DNA of 64,000 nucleotides from Methanocalculus chunghsingensis (lineage in GTDB: Archaea > Halobacteriota > Methanomicrobia > Methanomicrobiales > Methanocorpusculaceae): assembly GCF_018132105.1 (NCBI RefSeq), contig NZ_JWHL01000003.1, positions 1 to 64,000 of the forward strand, given 5' to 3'. The notes below the pieces were generated by a model. The model ran no database searches, was not told the origin of the DNA, and saw nothing but the letters and a program-made list of their open reading frames with translations. The translations under genes were made by a program, and so were the position numbers. Positions 41,660 through 51,166 of this stretch are shown piece by piece; the stretch's first letter is position 1, and every line of letters begins with the position of its first letter.

Positions 41660-42521
41660 CCTTCTCTTTCCGGACACCCTGGGTGTCGATGGTGGTGATG
41701 ATTGCCCGTGCATCGCATGCCTCAATCGCACCGGCGACACGGGTTTTGGCACTCTTTGAACAGAGTGCAAACATGCATCCGCCGCCTCCGGCCCCTGTCA
41801 CCTTTGCCCCGAGTGCTCCGGCTGCCCGTGCTGCCAGGACGAGACGGGATATCTGGGGATGGCCGACTCCGAGGGCATCAAGGAGTGCATGATTCATATT
41901 CATCAGATTGCCGAGTTCACGCGGATTGTTGAAATGGTGCATCGAACATCTGGTGACTGCGGCGATGGCATCGATGATCGGATCAGCTATCTGAGGCCGT
42001 GTCCTCTTCAGCTCGGCGACCTTGCCGACCATCTCAGATGTATTGTGATGGGTGAGGCTGTTTCCGATGACGAGCTGAATTGGTTGTGGGGGAAGGCGTC
42101 TCTTTGTGTTGCCGGTGATGAGTACCATCCCCCCGACGGTTGAGACATATGTATCTGTTGCACTTGCCCGCCCCTTCTGAACATTCTTCTCAACAATATG
42201 AGCAAGAGATGATAGCTCTTCCGGACTTTTCCCGATATCAAACTCATCATTTATCGCAAAGAGGGTTGCAACAGTTACTGCCGCCGAGGATCCAAGCCCT
42301 GATGAGCTTGGAAGCTGGGACCGGACATAGACCGATCCGGAAACCCCCATCTGCCGGAAACATTCGGCAATATAGGATGAGTTTGGTTTCTTCTGTCGTT
42401 TGGCTTTCCGGACAGTGACCATAACCCTTGGTTTGATCGCCATTGCAATACCGGGCTTGCCATATACGACAGCATGTTCACCAAAGAGGAAGATCTTTCC
42501 CGGAGCACTCCATGTTGCCAC
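41652..42521 (-). CDS. mvk: Mevalonate kinase (GHMP family)
   Basis: No ATG fits the family start; GTG 42521 (VATWSAPGKIFLFGEHAVVYG) places the GHMP N-terminus correctly and lies one base after the MEMO stop. 289 residues. The ATP loop is PSSSGLGSSAAV and the C-terminal GHMP motif is KVTGAGGGGCMFAL. Phosphorylates mevalonate, the first kinase of the archaeal isoprenoid route carried further by the two adjacent genes. Confidence 0.93.
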   Translation of the reverse strand: MATWSAPGKIFLFGEHAVVYGKPGIAMAIKPRVMVTVRKAKRQKKPNSSYIAECFRQMGVSGSVYVRSQLPSSSGLGSSAAVTVATLFAINDEFDIGKSPEELSSLAHIVEKNVQKGRASATDTYVSTVGGMVLITGNTKRRLPPQPIQLVIGNSLTHHNTSEMVGKVAELKRTRPQIADPIIDAIAAVTRCSMHHFNNPRELGNLMNMNHALLDALGVGHPQISRLVLAARAAGALGAKVTGAGGGGCMFALCSKSAKTRVAGAIEACDARAIITTIDTQGVRKEKDE

Positions 42522-42522
42522 C

Positions 42523-43311
42523 CTACACCACCGCAATGGCCGCATACCCGACGACATCCGGATCTCCGGTGATATCGCCGCTTGTCATATAGGTAAGAAG
42601 AATTCCCTTTTCAGCACCGAGATCGGCTGTTGCACGGAGCATGGTTGCGATAGGGCCAACACCACAGGCCGATACCCGAAGTGTCCTGATTTTGTGATAA
42701 AACTCACTGGTGTCAAGCGAGAGGATAGGTTTAATCGCTTCAGCATCGATCTTCTCAGCAGTATTCTTTGGTATGTAATGTGAGAAGTCACTTGATGCAA
42801 CGATGATAACGTCCCTTTTTGTCCTCGAAACTGCACGGATGATCTGAGCTGAAAGACGTTCCGCCTCTTCCGGGGACTGATCGCCCATCAGGATCGGTGT
42901 GATCCTGGCTCGTGGGAACCGGTATTTGATAAGAGGCATCTGCGTCTCAAGTGAGTTCTCATCATCCTGATGTGCAGCCTCATCAACAGGAAGGTCAAGT
43001 GCCAGTGAGAGTTCCTCATCATTTGTGATGATCCCAAGCGGCGTCTCCCAGGGGAGTGCAGAGACACATGTCCTGTATCCGCGATGACTTGGGCCGATGA
43101 TGATGAATGTCCCGGAGAATCCGGGATCAACGGTGCTGTATCCGCGGGCGGCAACAGCACCGGAGTATGGATACCCGGCATGCGGAACAATGATGCCAAG
43201 GGGGTGAAGCTGCTCCCCCTGTTTTTTGAAGAACATCTCAAGCACCTGCTCAAGGTGCCCAGGTTCTCCGGGATAAAACATCCCTGCCACAGTACACCGT
43301 CGGATCTCCAT
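42523..43311 (-). CDS. MEMO1 family protein (AmmeMemoRadiSam system protein B)
   Basis: 262 residues. Family marks: AGMFYPGEPGHLEQ, IVPHAGYPYSGAVAA with the conserved histidine, IIIGPSHRG, and VIIVASSDFSHYIP. The fold is related to class III extradiol dioxygenases, but the biochemical role in archaea is not settled. Its ATG lies 35 bases downstream of a good box A, so it probably heads a sub-operon with the isoprenoid genes; this coupling is common in euryarchaea. Confidence 0.93.
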   Translation of the reverse strand: MEIRRCTVAGMFYPGEPGHLEQVLEMFFKKQGEQLHPLGIIVPHAGYPYSGAVAARGYSTVDPGFSGTFIIIGPSHRGYRTCVSALPWETPLGIITNDEELSLALDLPVDEAAHQDDENSLETQMPLIKYRFPRARITPILMGDQSPEEAERLSAQIIRAVSRTKRDVIIVASSDFSHYIPKNTAEKIDAEAIKPILSLDTSEFYHKIRTLRVSACGVGPIATMLRATADLGAEKGILLTYMTSGDITGDPDVVGYAAIAVV

Positions 43312-43345
43312 AGGTTCGCACCTCTTCTGGCAGTTGTTCTTCTGA

Positions 43346-43355
43346 CTATTTAAAG
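43346..43355 (-). promoter_or_regulatory. Probable internal box A before the MEMO/isoprenoid genes
   Basis: On the minus strand CTTTAAATAG lies 35-44 bases upstream of the MEMO ATG at 43311 and overlaps the end of rpsB. Spacing and sequence fit an archaeal TATA element, so the isoprenoid genes could be expressed apart from the ribosomal genes. Confidence 0.4.
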
Positions 43356-43973
43356 ATCGGTCTCGAAGTCTTCAGGGGTGAGTGAGGTTGTAATACCACG
43401 GATTCTGAGCATCTCTTTTGTCAGGAGATAGTAGATCATGGAGAGAGCCTTCCGCCCCTTGTTGTTCGTCGGGATGACGAGATCGATGTTCTTTGTATTG
43501 TTGTTCGTGTCACAGAGGGCAATGACGGGAATACCGTTTAAGACCGCCTCGCGCACAACCTGGGCATCGCCGATCGGATCAGTGACGATGACGACATCGG
43601 GCTCGATGTACTTCTGGAGGGATGTCTGATTCAGGGCAGGATTTGTAAGGGTTCCTGGGATGAACCGTCCGGTTGTTGCCATTGCTCCAATCGTCTCTGC
43701 AAACTTCCTGGCAGGATACTGACCGTACTGACGTGATGTGACGGCAAGAATTTTTGGAGCCTCAAAACCGGAGAGGAACTTTGCAACCTGCTTGATCCGC
43801 TCATCAGTCTTTCTGATATCGATGATATAGAGACCATCTCCGCGGACGCGGTAGATGAAATTCATCATCTCATTGCTCTTCTGCTGCGTTCCGATGTGAA
43901 CACCTGCTGCAAGGTACTCCTCGACGGGGACGAGGGGTTCGTTCAGTTCGATATCAAGTTCTGTCTCGCTCAT
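43350..43973 (-). CDS. rpsB: Ribosomal protein S2 (archaeal/eukaryotic SA type)
   Basis: 207 residues, without the long C-terminal extension of bacterial S2. [17 protein letters not shown] near the start and [19 protein letters not shown]-type region near the end (seen as [10 protein letters not shown]) identify it. The ATG overlaps the enolase stop by 4 bases, so the two are translationally linked. Confidence 0.96.
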   Translation of the reverse strand: MSETELDIELNEPLVPVEEYLAAGVHIGTQQKSNEMMNFIYRVRGDGLYIIDIRKTDERIKQVAKFLSGFEAPKILAVTSRQYGQYPARKFAETIGAMATTGRFIPGTLTNPALNQTSLQKYIEPDVVIVTDPIGDAQVVREAVLNGIPVIALCDTNNNTKNIDLVIPTNNKGRKALSMIYYLLTKEMLRIRGITTSLTPEDFETDL

Positions 43974-45160
43974 GCGAAATTCTCCGAAATACGAATTAAT
44001 TCATTTAATTTTGCTATTCTTTCGCCACCAACAATACCACATTTGAGATAGATGCATCCAAATGCTGTTGCCAGGTGGGCGATGGTTGTATCTGTCGTCT
44101 CTCCGGATCGGTGGCTCATCACCGTCTCCATACCTGTTCTGTGTGAGAGGCTCACGGCTTCGAAGGTATCCGTCAGGGTTCCGATCTGGTTGGGCTTGAT
44201 CAGGACCGCAGTTGCAGAGGAGAGTTCAACTCCTCTCTGGATACGCTCAGGATTTGTGACGAAGAGGTCATCGCCACAGATGAGGCAGTTATCAGGGATC
44301 TGACTGGTGAGGGTTGAAAACCCTTCGAAATCCTCTTCATGGAGTGGATCCTCAACATAGATGAGGCCGTAGGTGTCGACGAGATCGGCGATATATGCAA
44401 TCTGATCTTCAGTTGTGCGGCTGATATCACGGTATGCATACCGCTCACCGTCCCAGAGCTCGCTTGAGGCGACATCCAGACCGATTCCGACGGTGACACC
44501 GGTCTCGTCGGTGACGGTATCAATCGCCTCTCCGATAATACCAAGCGCATCAATATCGCTGATCTGTGGTGCCCAGCCACCCTCATCTCCCTTACCGCAG
44601 GTGATGCCCCGTCCGGTCAGAAGTTTTTTTACTTCCTTGTGGACGAGTGCATTGGTAAAGACCGCCTCTTCTGTTGATGAGGCACCGGTAGGTACGATAA
44701 GAAACTCCTGAATCTCGGTCGCTCCGGGTGCATGAGCGCCTCCTCCGATGACATTACCAAGCGGCAACGGAGCTTCATCAGCATAGACTCCACCAAGATA
44801 GGTGTAGAGTTCTATACCGATCGCTGATGCTGCTGCCTTTGCGTTTGCAAGTGAGAGAGCAACAGCGATGTTAGCCCCGATTCCTTCAAAGGTTCCGGTT
44901 CCATCGATCTCATGGAGGATTCGATCAAAGGTAACCTGGTCACGGGAGTCGAGACCGACCAGTTGAGGGATGACCGTATTGTATGCATATGGTATCGCCT
45001 CTTGTGGAGGTCTGACGACCGCCTCGTATCTTCCTGTGCTGGCTCCGCTTGGAGCTGCAGCACGTCCGTACCCGCCGTTGACAATCACATCGGCCTCAAC
45101 CGTGGGATTCCCACGGCTATCGAGGATGGTCCTGAGTGTCACTGCTTCAATCGATGTCAT
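43970..45160 (-). CDS. eno: Enolase
   Basis: 396 residues, slightly shorter than bacterial enolase (about 430). [14 protein letters not shown] at the start, [10 protein letters not shown] with the catalytic glutamate region, metal-ligand strands [11 protein letters not shown] and GDDLFVTNP, the catalytic-lysine strand [10 protein letters not shown], and the signature SHRSGETTD. Converts 2-phosphoglycerate to PEP; the matching ApgM lies at 60166. The ATG overlaps the RpoK stop by 4 bases. Confidence 0.97.
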   Translation of the reverse strand: MTSIEAVTLRTILDSRGNPTVEADVIVNGGYGRAAAPSGASTGRYEAVVRPPQEAIPYAYNTVIPQLVGLDSRDQVTFDRILHEIDGTGTFEGIGANIAVALSLANAKAAASAIGIELYTYLGGVYADEAPLPLGNVIGGGAHAPGATEIQEFLIVPTGASSTEEAVFTNALVHKEVKKLLTGRGITCGKGDEGGWAPQISDIDALGIIGEAIDTVTDETGVTVGIGLDVASSELWDGERYAYRDISRTTEDQIAYIADLVDTYGLIYVEDPLHEEDFEGFSTLTSQIPDNCLICGDDLFVTNPERIQRGVELSSATAVLIKPNQIGTLTDTFEAVSLSHRTGMETVMSHRSGETTDTTIAHLATAFGCIYLKCGIVGGERIAKLNELIRISENFA

Positions 45161-45360
45161 GCCACCACGACTTCCAGATCCCCGAAATGACGCTTGACGG
45201 TGATGGGTACAAGACCTTTATCAAACTCCTCAAGTGCTATCTCCAGCGGATCGATTCGTACGGTTTTAAAAAGCACCGGGGCTCCCATCGATATCTGCAA
45301 CGCTCTGGCTCCGATGATCCTGGCTCGTTCGTATCGAGTGTAGGATATCATAGTAATCAC
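45157..45360 (-). CDS. rpoK: RNA polymerase subunit K (Rpb6 homologue)
   Basis: 67 residues. [20 protein letters not shown] is the highly conserved Rpb6/RpoK/omega core, followed by [13 protein letters not shown] and PITVKRHF. Two in-frame ATGs (45360, 45351) are possible; the second is closer to the usual family start. It lies between tRNA-Pro and enolase, the standard euryarchaeal order. Confidence 0.96.
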   Translation of the reverse strand: MITMISYTRYERARIIGARALQISMGAPVLFKTVRIDPLEIALEEFDKGLVPITVKRHFGDLEVVVA

Positions 45361-45382
45361 TCCGTAAAATTTTGAACAGAAA

Positions 45383-45457
45383 TGGGGTCGCTGAGATTCG
45401 AACTCAGGTCACTGCGTCCCGAACGCAATAGGATAGTCCAGGCTACCCCACGACCCC
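45383..45457 (-). tRNA. tRNA-Pro (anticodon CGG)
   Basis: 75 nt on the minus strand. Acceptor stem GGGGTCG pairs with CGACCCC, discriminator A and no encoded CCA. The anticodon stem TTGCG/CGCAG encloses the loop TTCGGGA, giving anticodon CGG. The T loop is GTTCGAATC. It is embedded between rpoN and rpoK, directly abutting the rpoN stop, so it must be processed out of the operon transcript. Confidence 0.95.
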
Positions 45458-45646
45458 TCACTGATAGGGATACTGTTCATCAATAATCTCCTTATGTGAG
45501 AGGAGCATCCTTCTGCAACAGTACCGCTCTAAACCGAGGGAGTCGAGGATCTCTTTTGGATCCTCACCTGCCGCTTTCCGCTCCTTGAACTCATCCCATG
45601 CCGTGGAAACAACTTTTCCACAGGTGAAACATCGTACAGGTATCAT
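45458..45646 (-). CDS. rpoN: RNA polymerase subunit N (Rpb10 homologue)
   Basis: 62 residues. Starts [13 protein letters not shown] with the CxxC zinc pair and has the second pair in RYCCRRML, the invariant Rpb10 pattern. The stop touches tRNA-Pro. Confidence 0.97.
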   Translation of the reverse strand: MIPVRCFTCGKVVSTAWDEFKERKAAGEDPKEILDSLGLERYCCRRMLLSHKEIIDEQYPYQ

Positions 45647-45678
45647 TTGTCCTCGATTCCTTATTATCCTGCCTGTAT

Positions 45679-46080
45679 TTAACGGTATGACTTCTGGAAC
45701 TTCTTCCGGGCACCACGGCCGTGCGGCTTCTTCGCCTCTTTCTGGCGCGAGTCATTGACGAGGAGCGTCCTGTCGTATCCAAGATATATCTCTTTGATAG
45801 CAGGATCATTCGTCCAGCCCAGAAGGCCTCGTCCAAGTGCCGTCCGGATTGCCTCAGCCTGACCGATGATACCGCCCCCACTGACATTGATCTCGATATC
45901 AATCGAGTCATTGACGCCAGGTGCAAGGGCGAGTGCCTCGCTGATCTTCATTCTGATAAGTTCAGATCCATAGATCTCAAGAGGTACCGAGTTAATTCTG
46001 ATCCTGCCCTTCCCTTCCCTGAGGGTTGCGCGGGCGACGGCTGTCTTTCTCTTTCCACTTGTATTGATAATTTTTGCCAT
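45679..46080 (-). CDS. rpsI: Ribosomal protein S9 (uS9)
   Basis: ATG 46080 chosen ([19 protein letters not shown]), the family start; the longer open frame from 46131 runs into the L13 gene. 133 residues, with [20 protein letters not shown] in the centre (seen as [11 protein letters not shown]) and the basic C-terminus [11 protein letters not shown] that reaches the P-site tRNA. Confidence 0.97.
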   Translation of the reverse strand: MAKIINTSGKRKTAVARATLREGKGRIRINSVPLEIYGSELIRMKISEALALAPGVNDSIDIEINVSGGGIIGQAEAIRTALGRGLLGWTNDPAIKEIYLGYDRTLLVNDSRQKEAKKPHGRGARKKFQKSYR

Positions 46081-46093
46081 ATCTCGATCCCTC

Positions 46094-46522
46094 TTAGAAC
46101 TTTGCACCAAGGTTCTGGCTGACTGTACCAAGCGTTACGTACATGGGCTTGTTCAGCCTGTTACGGTGCGCTTCGTCGATGATCTCCATCTCCTGGCCTG
46201 CAAACTCGTCCGGAACTCCGACATATGCCTTGACACGGCGGAGCGCATCTGCACCCGGGCCGGTCTTGTACGGGATCATTCCGCGGATTGTCCGCTTCAT
46301 GATATCATCCGGACGGCGGGGGAAGAACGGACCTCCCTCGACAGATCCACGGGTTCTCTTCTCATGGTATTTGGTCAGAACATGTGCCCTGCTTCCTGAG
46401 ATGATCGCCTTCTCTACATTAACGATGGCGATCTCTTCACCTTTGATGACCCGCTTTGCAACGATGCTTGCAAGTCTTCCGAGGAGGAGATTTTCTGCAT
46501 TGATGATTGTTGTCATCGCCAT
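46094..46522 (-). CDS. rplM: Ribosomal protein L13 (uL13)
   Basis: 142 residues. [20 protein letters not shown] near the N-terminus (core LGRLAS) and [17 protein letters not shown] are uL13 features. ATG 46522 or 46516 may start it. The L18e stop is adjacent upstream. Confidence 0.97.
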   Translation of the reverse strand: MAMTTIINAENLLLGRLASIVAKRVIKGEEIAIVNVEKAIISGSRAHVLTKYHEKRTRGSVEGGPFFPRRPDDIMKRTIRGMIPYKTGPGADALRRVKAYVGVPDEFAGQEMEIIDEAHRNRLNKPMYVTLGTVSQNLGAKF

Positions 46523-46885
46523 TCACCTCAGTATCCTGACCCGGCTGCCAGCAGGATTTGCCGAGACGAGCTCTTCGATCGTCATACAATCTCCCTCAGC
46601 CTGCACAATCTTCTCACGGGCTGAGTCGGAGAAGTGAAGTGCCGCTACCCTGACGGACTGATCAAGTATACCGCTTCCGAGGACCTTCCCCGGGACGAGA
46701 ATGATCTCGCCTGCCTGAGCATAGCGGTTGATCTTGCCGATATTGACTTCGGCATAATTACTACTGGACGTGTCGAGCCTCCGTGCAATCTCACGCCAGA
46801 TACTCGCCTCGTTCTCATGGGATGCGGACTTGAGCATCCTGATGAGGTTGACGAGGCGCGGGTTTGTTTTGCCCGATCTCTTCAT
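46523..46885 (-). CDS. rpl18e: Ribosomal protein L18e
   Basis: 120 residues, an archaeal/eukaryotic protein related to bacterial L15. Features: KTNPRLVNLIRML, IWREIARRLD, and GKVLGSGILDQSVRVAALHFS (core GKVLGSG). Directly between RpoD and L13, as in other euryarchaea. Confidence 0.97.
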   Translation of the reverse strand: MKRSGKTNPRLVNLIRMLKSASHENEASIWREIARRLDTSSSNYAEVNIGKINRYAQAGEIILVPGKVLGSGILDQSVRVAALHFSDSAREKIVQAEGDCMTIEELVSANPAGSRVRILR

Positions 46886-47713
46886 CTACAGTCCCTCCGT
46901 GGATATTTCCTGTAACGCTTCTACCAGGGTGTCTGACCTGGATCTGATATATCGTAGCCCCTCTTCGACGATCTGTTGTGCGGATAGGGATCCGTCACCT
47001 TCGACGACAAAGAGGAACTTTGTCTCATCTGTATCTATTTTGATGGCAGATTCTTCCCCGATACCGGTTCCTATGCATGCCTTCTCACAGAGGCGGCAGA
47101 GTGAACAGGCTTCGAGTTTACCGTCAACGACACGCACGGTCTGCCCTTTGACTTCAAGGACATTCCGGGGGCACTCATCGACACACATCCCGCATCCGTC
47201 ACATTGATCGGTGATCTCGATTACGGGATACTCTTTATACCCGCAGGCGATTGTCGGTTGCCACTTTGCATGTTCGGTTCCGATATTCAGAACTGCCACA
47301 GCTTCAAGAACGAGTTTCTGATCTTCCCAGAGCTTGACAATGGGAATATTCGCTTCGACAGGCCCGGTCATCGGGTCATCAGATATCATGTCACCTGAAA
47401 AGACCGTTGTTGGTCCTTCAATGGTGATGGTGAATGTGACCTGGCAGTGGGGGCAACCTGCACCCTCACAGGTGCAGTCTTCCTTCCTCACAAATCGGGA
47501 CAGGTCTGTCTTCAGCGGGATCATACCGATACGGTGGGCGAGCATCTCGTCAAAGAGGACGCTTGTGTTATCATAGATCCTGATATCTTCGATGGCGAGT
47601 GTCGGAACCTCACCCATCATCGCCCGCCTGAGGCTGTTTGCAAATGCCACTGACGACGAACTGAGGGTGAACTGTGCAACTCTCTCGTCAAGCCTGCCGA
47701 ATACGATCTCCAT
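46886..47713 (-). CDS. rpoD: RNA polymerase subunit D (Rpb3 homologue) with two ferredoxin-type clusters
   Basis: 275 residues. The Rpb3 dimerisation domain has FANSLRRAMMGEVP near residue 28 and RIGMIPLK. An inserted domain at about residues 160-220 carries CDGCGMCVDECP and CSLCRLCEKAC, both CxxCxxCxxxC, enough for two 4Fe-4S clusters; a C-rich EDCTCEGAGCPHC segment lies near residue 80. Methanogen RpoD proteins with two clusters are known; the clusters help assembly with subunit L and may sense oxygen. Confidence 0.97.
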   Translation of the reverse strand: MEIVFGRLDERVAQFTLSSSSVAFANSLRRAMMGEVPTLAIEDIRIYDNTSVLFDEMLAHRIGMIPLKTDLSRFVRKEDCTCEGAGCPHCQVTFTITIEGPTTVFSGDMISDDPMTGPVEANIPIVKLWEDQKLVLEAVAVLNIGTEHAKWQPTIACGYKEYPVIEITDQCDGCGMCVDECPRNVLEVKGQTVRVVDGKLEACSLCRLCEKACIGTGIGEESAIKIDTDETKFLFVVEGDGSLSAQQIVEEGLRYIRSRSDTLVEALQEISTEGL

Positions 47714-48108
47714 CAGACTCTCCTTCCCCGCCTGCCACCCTTGGTCCGGATACTGTCATGTGAGACCGGGGTGACATCTTCGATTCTGCCGATACGGACA
47801 CCTGCGCGGGCAAGAGCCCGGATGGCCGCCTGAGCGCCGGGACCCGGGCTTCTCTGCTTTCCGCGGCCTGGTGCACGCACCTTCACATGCAGACCGACGA
47901 ATCCCTTGTCACGAGCTGCATGGGCAATGTTTGTTGCCATCTGCATTGCGGCATAGGGCGAGCTCTCGTTTCGTGCCTGTTTCACAACCATGCCACCACT
48001 GCTCTTACAGATCGTCTCAGCTCCTGAGAGATCTGTGACGGTGATGATGGTGTTGTTGAATGATGCAAATATGTGGGCAATACCCCACTTATCCTTCTCA
48101 GATGCCAT
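47713..48108 (-). CDS. rpsK: Ribosomal protein S11 (uS11)
   Basis: 131 residues. [22 protein letters not shown] (core FASFNNT), the [20 protein letters not shown] loop (core PGPGAQAA) and the [18 protein letters not shown] end are the archaeal uS11 pattern. It shares its last base region with rpoD and starts 2 bases after the S4 stop. Confidence 0.98.
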   Translation of the reverse strand: MASEKDKWGIAHIFASFNNTIITVTDLSGAETICKSSGGMVVKQARNESSPYAAMQMATNIAHAARDKGFVGLHVKVRAPGRGKQRSPGPGAQAAIRALARAGVRIGRIEDVTPVSHDSIRTKGGRRGRRV

Positions 48109-48110
48109 GG

Positions 48111-48656
48111 TTATGCCCTTACATTATTGATTCGGCCGCGTTCAGGGTTACTCTCGCTTGAGAGCGGCGACGTCTGGTAGTAGCCAATCTGCTCTTCTTC
48201 AGCCCGTGTGACCATATAGCCCGGAACTGAGACACGTCTGCCGTTGATGGCAATGTGGCCGTGGCCGATGAGCTGGCGTGCCTGTTTTGGTGAGCGTGCA
48301 AGACCCTTTCTGTAGACGATGGTCTGGAGACGGCGTTCAAGGATCTGATTCACCGTCAGCGACAGGACATCATCGATCGTTGCCCCTGCACCGATGATAG
48401 CGTACCGCTGCAGGTGCTGGAGGAGCTCCTCACGCCGGTCATCGATCCGCTCTTCATCGATACCGCCGGAGATCATCGCAAGGATGTTCCGTGCACCCTG
48501 GCGGTGGCGACGAAGAATATGGGTTGCCTTCCAGATCTCCTTCTTATTCCGGAGACCAAAGTCTATCGCGATCTTACGCTCATCGGTGATCCGACCCTTC
48601 TCAAAACGGCGTTTCGGCGACTGGTACTGCTTGTGGTTCTTTCCTGGGTATCCCAT
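48111..48656 (-). CDS. rpsD: Ribosomal protein S4 (uS4)
   Basis: 181 residues. The S4 RNA-binding domain reads [19 protein letters not shown] (core [10 protein letters not shown]) then [11 protein letters not shown]. The N-terminus [16 protein letters not shown] is archaeal. It lies 12 bases after the S13 stop. Confidence 0.98.
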   Translation of the reverse strand: MGYPGKNHKQYQSPKRRFEKGRITDERKIAIDFGLRNKKEIWKATHILRRHRQGARNILAMISGGIDEERIDDRREELLQHLQRYAIIGAGATIDDVLSLTVNQILERRLQTIVYRKGLARSPKQARQLIGHGHIAINGRRVSVPGYMVTRAEEEQIGYYQTSPLSSESNPERGRINNVRA

Positions 48657-48668
48657 TCAAATCACCGC

Positions 48669-49115
48669 TCACTTCTTCTTCTTGGAGACACCGACGGTTG
48701 TGCCGGTTCTGCCTGTGGACTTTGTCCGCTGGCCACGTACTTTCTGTCCGGTCTCGTGTCTGATACCACGGTAGCACCGCATCTTCTTCATGATGTTTAA
48801 GTCCTCTTCACGTATGAGAGCGACATCAACACCGATGATGTGGCGGGCTTTCCCTGTATAGAGATCTTTTGGGCGGTTCATCATCCAGGTGGGAGCTGTC
48901 TCTACGTACTCATCCACGACGGTGCGGATTCGGTCAACCTCTTCATCTGAGAGTTTTCCCATTAATGCATGGGTGTTGACGTCTGCCTTCCGTGCAAGGA
49001 TGAGCGCGGTGTGGAGCCCCACGCCCTTGATGCCCGTCAGAGAGATCTGGACCGACTGTGTGCCGTCGAGATCTGTGTTACTGACGCGTACGAAGTAATT
49101 CAGTTCTTCTTCCAT
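48669..49115 (-). CDS. rpsM: Ribosomal protein S13 (uS13)
   Basis: ATG 49115 ([18 protein letters not shown]) chosen; the open frame continues upstream only through the tRNA-Ser gene. 148 residues, with [17 protein letters not shown] (core GIKGVG) and the [21 protein letters not shown] tail (core VRGQRT). First protein gene of the superoperon. Confidence 0.97.
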   Translation of the reverse strand: MEEELNYFVRVSNTDLDGTQSVQISLTGIKGVGLHTALILARKADVNTHALMGKLSDEEVDRIRTVVDEYVETAPTWMMNRPKDLYTGKARHIIGVDVALIREEDLNIMKKMRCYRGIRHETGQKVRGQRTKSTGRTGTTVGVSKKKK

Positions 49116-49143
49116 GGATTTTCCTCTTATCTTCTCCTTGGAG

Positions 49144-49228
49144 CGCTGAGGGAGGGATTTGAACCCTCGAGTCCCAGGGGGACACAGGTTTAGCAAACCT
49201 GCGCCATACCAGGCTTGGCTACCTCAAC
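49144..49228 (-). tRNA. tRNA-Ser (anticodon GCT)
   Basis: 85 nt, class II, minus strand. Acceptor GTTGAGG pairs with CCTCAGC (one G-T pair), discriminator G. Anticodon stem CAGGT/ACCTG encloses TTGCTAA, anticodon GCT for AGC/AGT codons. A long variable arm (about CCCCCTGGGA) and T loop GTTCAAATC follow. It heads the ribosomal operon, 28 bases upstream of the S13 start. Confidence 0.95.
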
Positions 49229-49334
49229 AGAGATATGTCGCATCTTTCGACACTCGCAGTGCACTTTGAATCACTGCTCCATGAATTGAGTGCTCTAATA
49301 GATTGGTGCAAAAGAGTATTAATGGTTGTGGCTG

Positions 49335-50321
49335 TCAGCCACGATCTGCCCGCTGGATCCCTGAGGATACGAGGGCAGAGGTCATCAGAGGAATGGCAAT
49401 CGTCGCATCGCAGAAACACTGGACTCTCGGGCAGGTGATCGTCTCCTTGCCCCAGCTGATCGCTTCCTCGAAGGTGCATCCCGAGAGACCTCCCCAGTGC
49501 GGGGCATCGGTTGTGAACTGGATGGCATAGGCATGCCCTCCGAGATCACTGTCATGGATGGATGCGATCACCTGCGTCTGCTGGATGAAGTTCTTCGGCA
49601 CTCCTCCCCCGATATAGATGACTCCGGTCTTTGGCGCCTTCTCAACGATCACTGTTATCTCATCGGCATCGCTGATCTGATCGATCTGTACATCGGTCCC
49701 CTCACGCCGGGCCATCACGAGGCTGATCCCGATGGAGGAGTCGGCGAGGGCAGGAACAAAGATTGGGATTCCCTCAGTGGCACAGGTGGCGGTGAGCGAC
49801 CGTCCTTCCGGCCGGACCTCTATGAGCCACTCTCCAAGCCTCTTGATCAGTTCACGGCTTGATCCGTGAAAGGGTGCGATACTGGCGATGAAGTCGGCAA
49901 CCTGCTGATCGACACTCCGGAACTGCTCTTCATAGGCGAAGACATCATAGATCCGGTCGATCCCCTTCTCAAAGAGGGCGGCATCATCGGCATGATGATG
50001 GCCCCGGTAGTGCCTGATGCCGAGGTGTTCACAGATGTCATGAAAGATATTTGCGCCGGTTGAGACGATGGCATCCATATAGTGCCGTTCTGCGAGGCTG
50101 ATTAAGCATTCCTGCATCCCGGCAGGGACCATTGCACCGGAGAGGCCAAGAAGAATGGCACAGTCCGGATCCCGAATCATCTCCTTCCAGATGATATATG
50201 CCTCACCGAGTTTTCGCCCCTGAAAACCGGTTCTGCTCATAGCCTCAAGGAGATCTGAGACTCGCTCAGTCGGTTTGACAGGGGTTGTAGGGGTCAGATC
50301 CATGGCAAGTATGTTTCTCAT
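49335..50321 (-). CDS. dys: Deoxyhypusine synthase
   Basis: ATG 50321 or 50303 (MDLTPTTPV) are both possible starts; the longer frame from 50354 is unlikely. About 328 residues. Features: GANIFHDICEHLG, the NAD-site strand VIYIGGGVPKNFIQQ (core GGGVPKNF), and the active-site lysine region EEAISWGKE that forms the enzyme-spermidine intermediate. Makes the hypusine precursor on aIF5A. The gene lies downstream of a convergent-free gap after tRNA-Ser and is transcribed on the same strand as the CBS cluster upstream. Confidence 0.94.
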   Translation of the reverse strand: MRNILAMDLTPTTPVKPTERVSDLLEAMSRTGFQGRKLGEAYIIWKEMIRDPDCAILLGLSGAMVPAGMQECLISLAERHYMDAIVSTGANIFHDICEHLGIRHYRGHHHADDAALFEKGIDRIYDVFAYEEQFRSVDQQVADFIASIAPFHGSSRELIKRLGEWLIEVRPEGRSLTATCATEGIPIFVPALADSSIGISLVMARREGTDVQIDQISDADEITVIVEKAPKTGVIYIGGGVPKNFIQQTQVIASIHDSDLGGHAYAIQFTTDAPHWGGLSGCTFEEAISWGKETITCPRVQCFCDATIAIPLMTSALVSSGIQRADRG

Positions 50322-50389
50322 AGACGGTATTAAATGAGATGATGCAGACGGCATACTGCCCCTATCTGCGGGAAAAAAAGTGTGGTTTA

Positions 50390-51166
50390 TCAGAGCGCGT
50401 TGATGAGCGATCTGCGGGTGACAAGGCCGACCGGCTTTGTATCGTTTGTTACAAGGACGGTGCTGATGTTCTTCTCTTCCATCAGGGCGATAACATCATC
50501 GACGGTCTTGCCTTTCTCAACGGAGGTGACCGGGGTGCTCATGATATCCTGTGCAATCAGATTCCTGATACGGTTATCATGGTGTTTCACCTCGACAAGC
50601 TCTTTGAGCTTCATAATAGCCTGGGCGAGGTCGGTCTCGGTGACAATACCAAGAACCCTGCTATTGTCGGCAACGATGAATCGTGTTGCCGAGTCATCGA
50701 CCATCCTCCTGTGAAGGTGAACAATCCGATCCTCGGGTGTGATCTTCGGTGCAAGCTCGATGACGTCTTCAAGCGGGCAGTCAGGTTTCATCACTCTGAG
50801 GAGATCGCCCATTGTCACCATGCCGATGAGCTTGTGCTCTGCATCCAGCACGACGACGATCTTATAGCTCTGGAGGAGGGGGATGAGGATGTCAATATCC
50901 TGATCATGGTAGGCGAAGGTGTAGTCTTCTTTGGTGACGTTCGCTACATGAATCTGCGTCGGGGGAATGGGCCCACTCCTTATGCTACCGATCTTTTCGG
51001 CAATAGTGCGCCGGGATGCAGTCCCTACGACCTGATTGTTGTGCGTGACGATGATCGGATCGACTCCCTCATCGAGCATGCGTTCGAGTGCCTCGGTGAT
51101 GAGTGAGGATTTTGCGATACTGACGGGCTTTGACATGACGTCTTTGATGGTGATCTGTGTTGTCAT
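50390..51166 (-). CDS. Four-CBS-domain protein
   Basis: 258 residues made of four CBS domains (two Bateman modules). Recognisable units: IKDVMSKPVSIAKSS, the LLQSYKIVVVLDAEHK unit, RFIVADNSRVLGIVTETDL and IMSTPVTSVEKGK ending in GLVTRRSLI. No catalytic domain is attached. CBS pairs bind adenine nucleotides or SAM as energy or ligand sensors. ATG overlaps the stop of the next gene upstream by 4 bases. Confidence 0.92.
   Translation of the reverse strand: MTTQITIKDVMSKPVSIAKSSLITEALERMLDEGVDPIIVTHNNQVVGTASRRTIAEKIGSIRSGPIPPTQIHVANVTKEDYTFAYHDQDIDILIPLLQSYKIVVVLDAEHKLIGMVTMGDLLRVMKPDCPLEDVIELAPKITPEDRIVHLHRRMVDDSATRFIVADNSRVLGIVTETDLAQAIMKLKELVEVKHHDNRIRNLIAQDIMSTPVTSVEKGKTVDDVIALMEEKNISTVLVTNDTKPVGLVTRRSLINAL

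Noticed and set aside
50339-51106. 255-codon plus-strand frame antisense to a CBS gene
   Set aside because: The CBS repeats on the minus strand are unmistakable; the plus frame mirrors their codon pattern.
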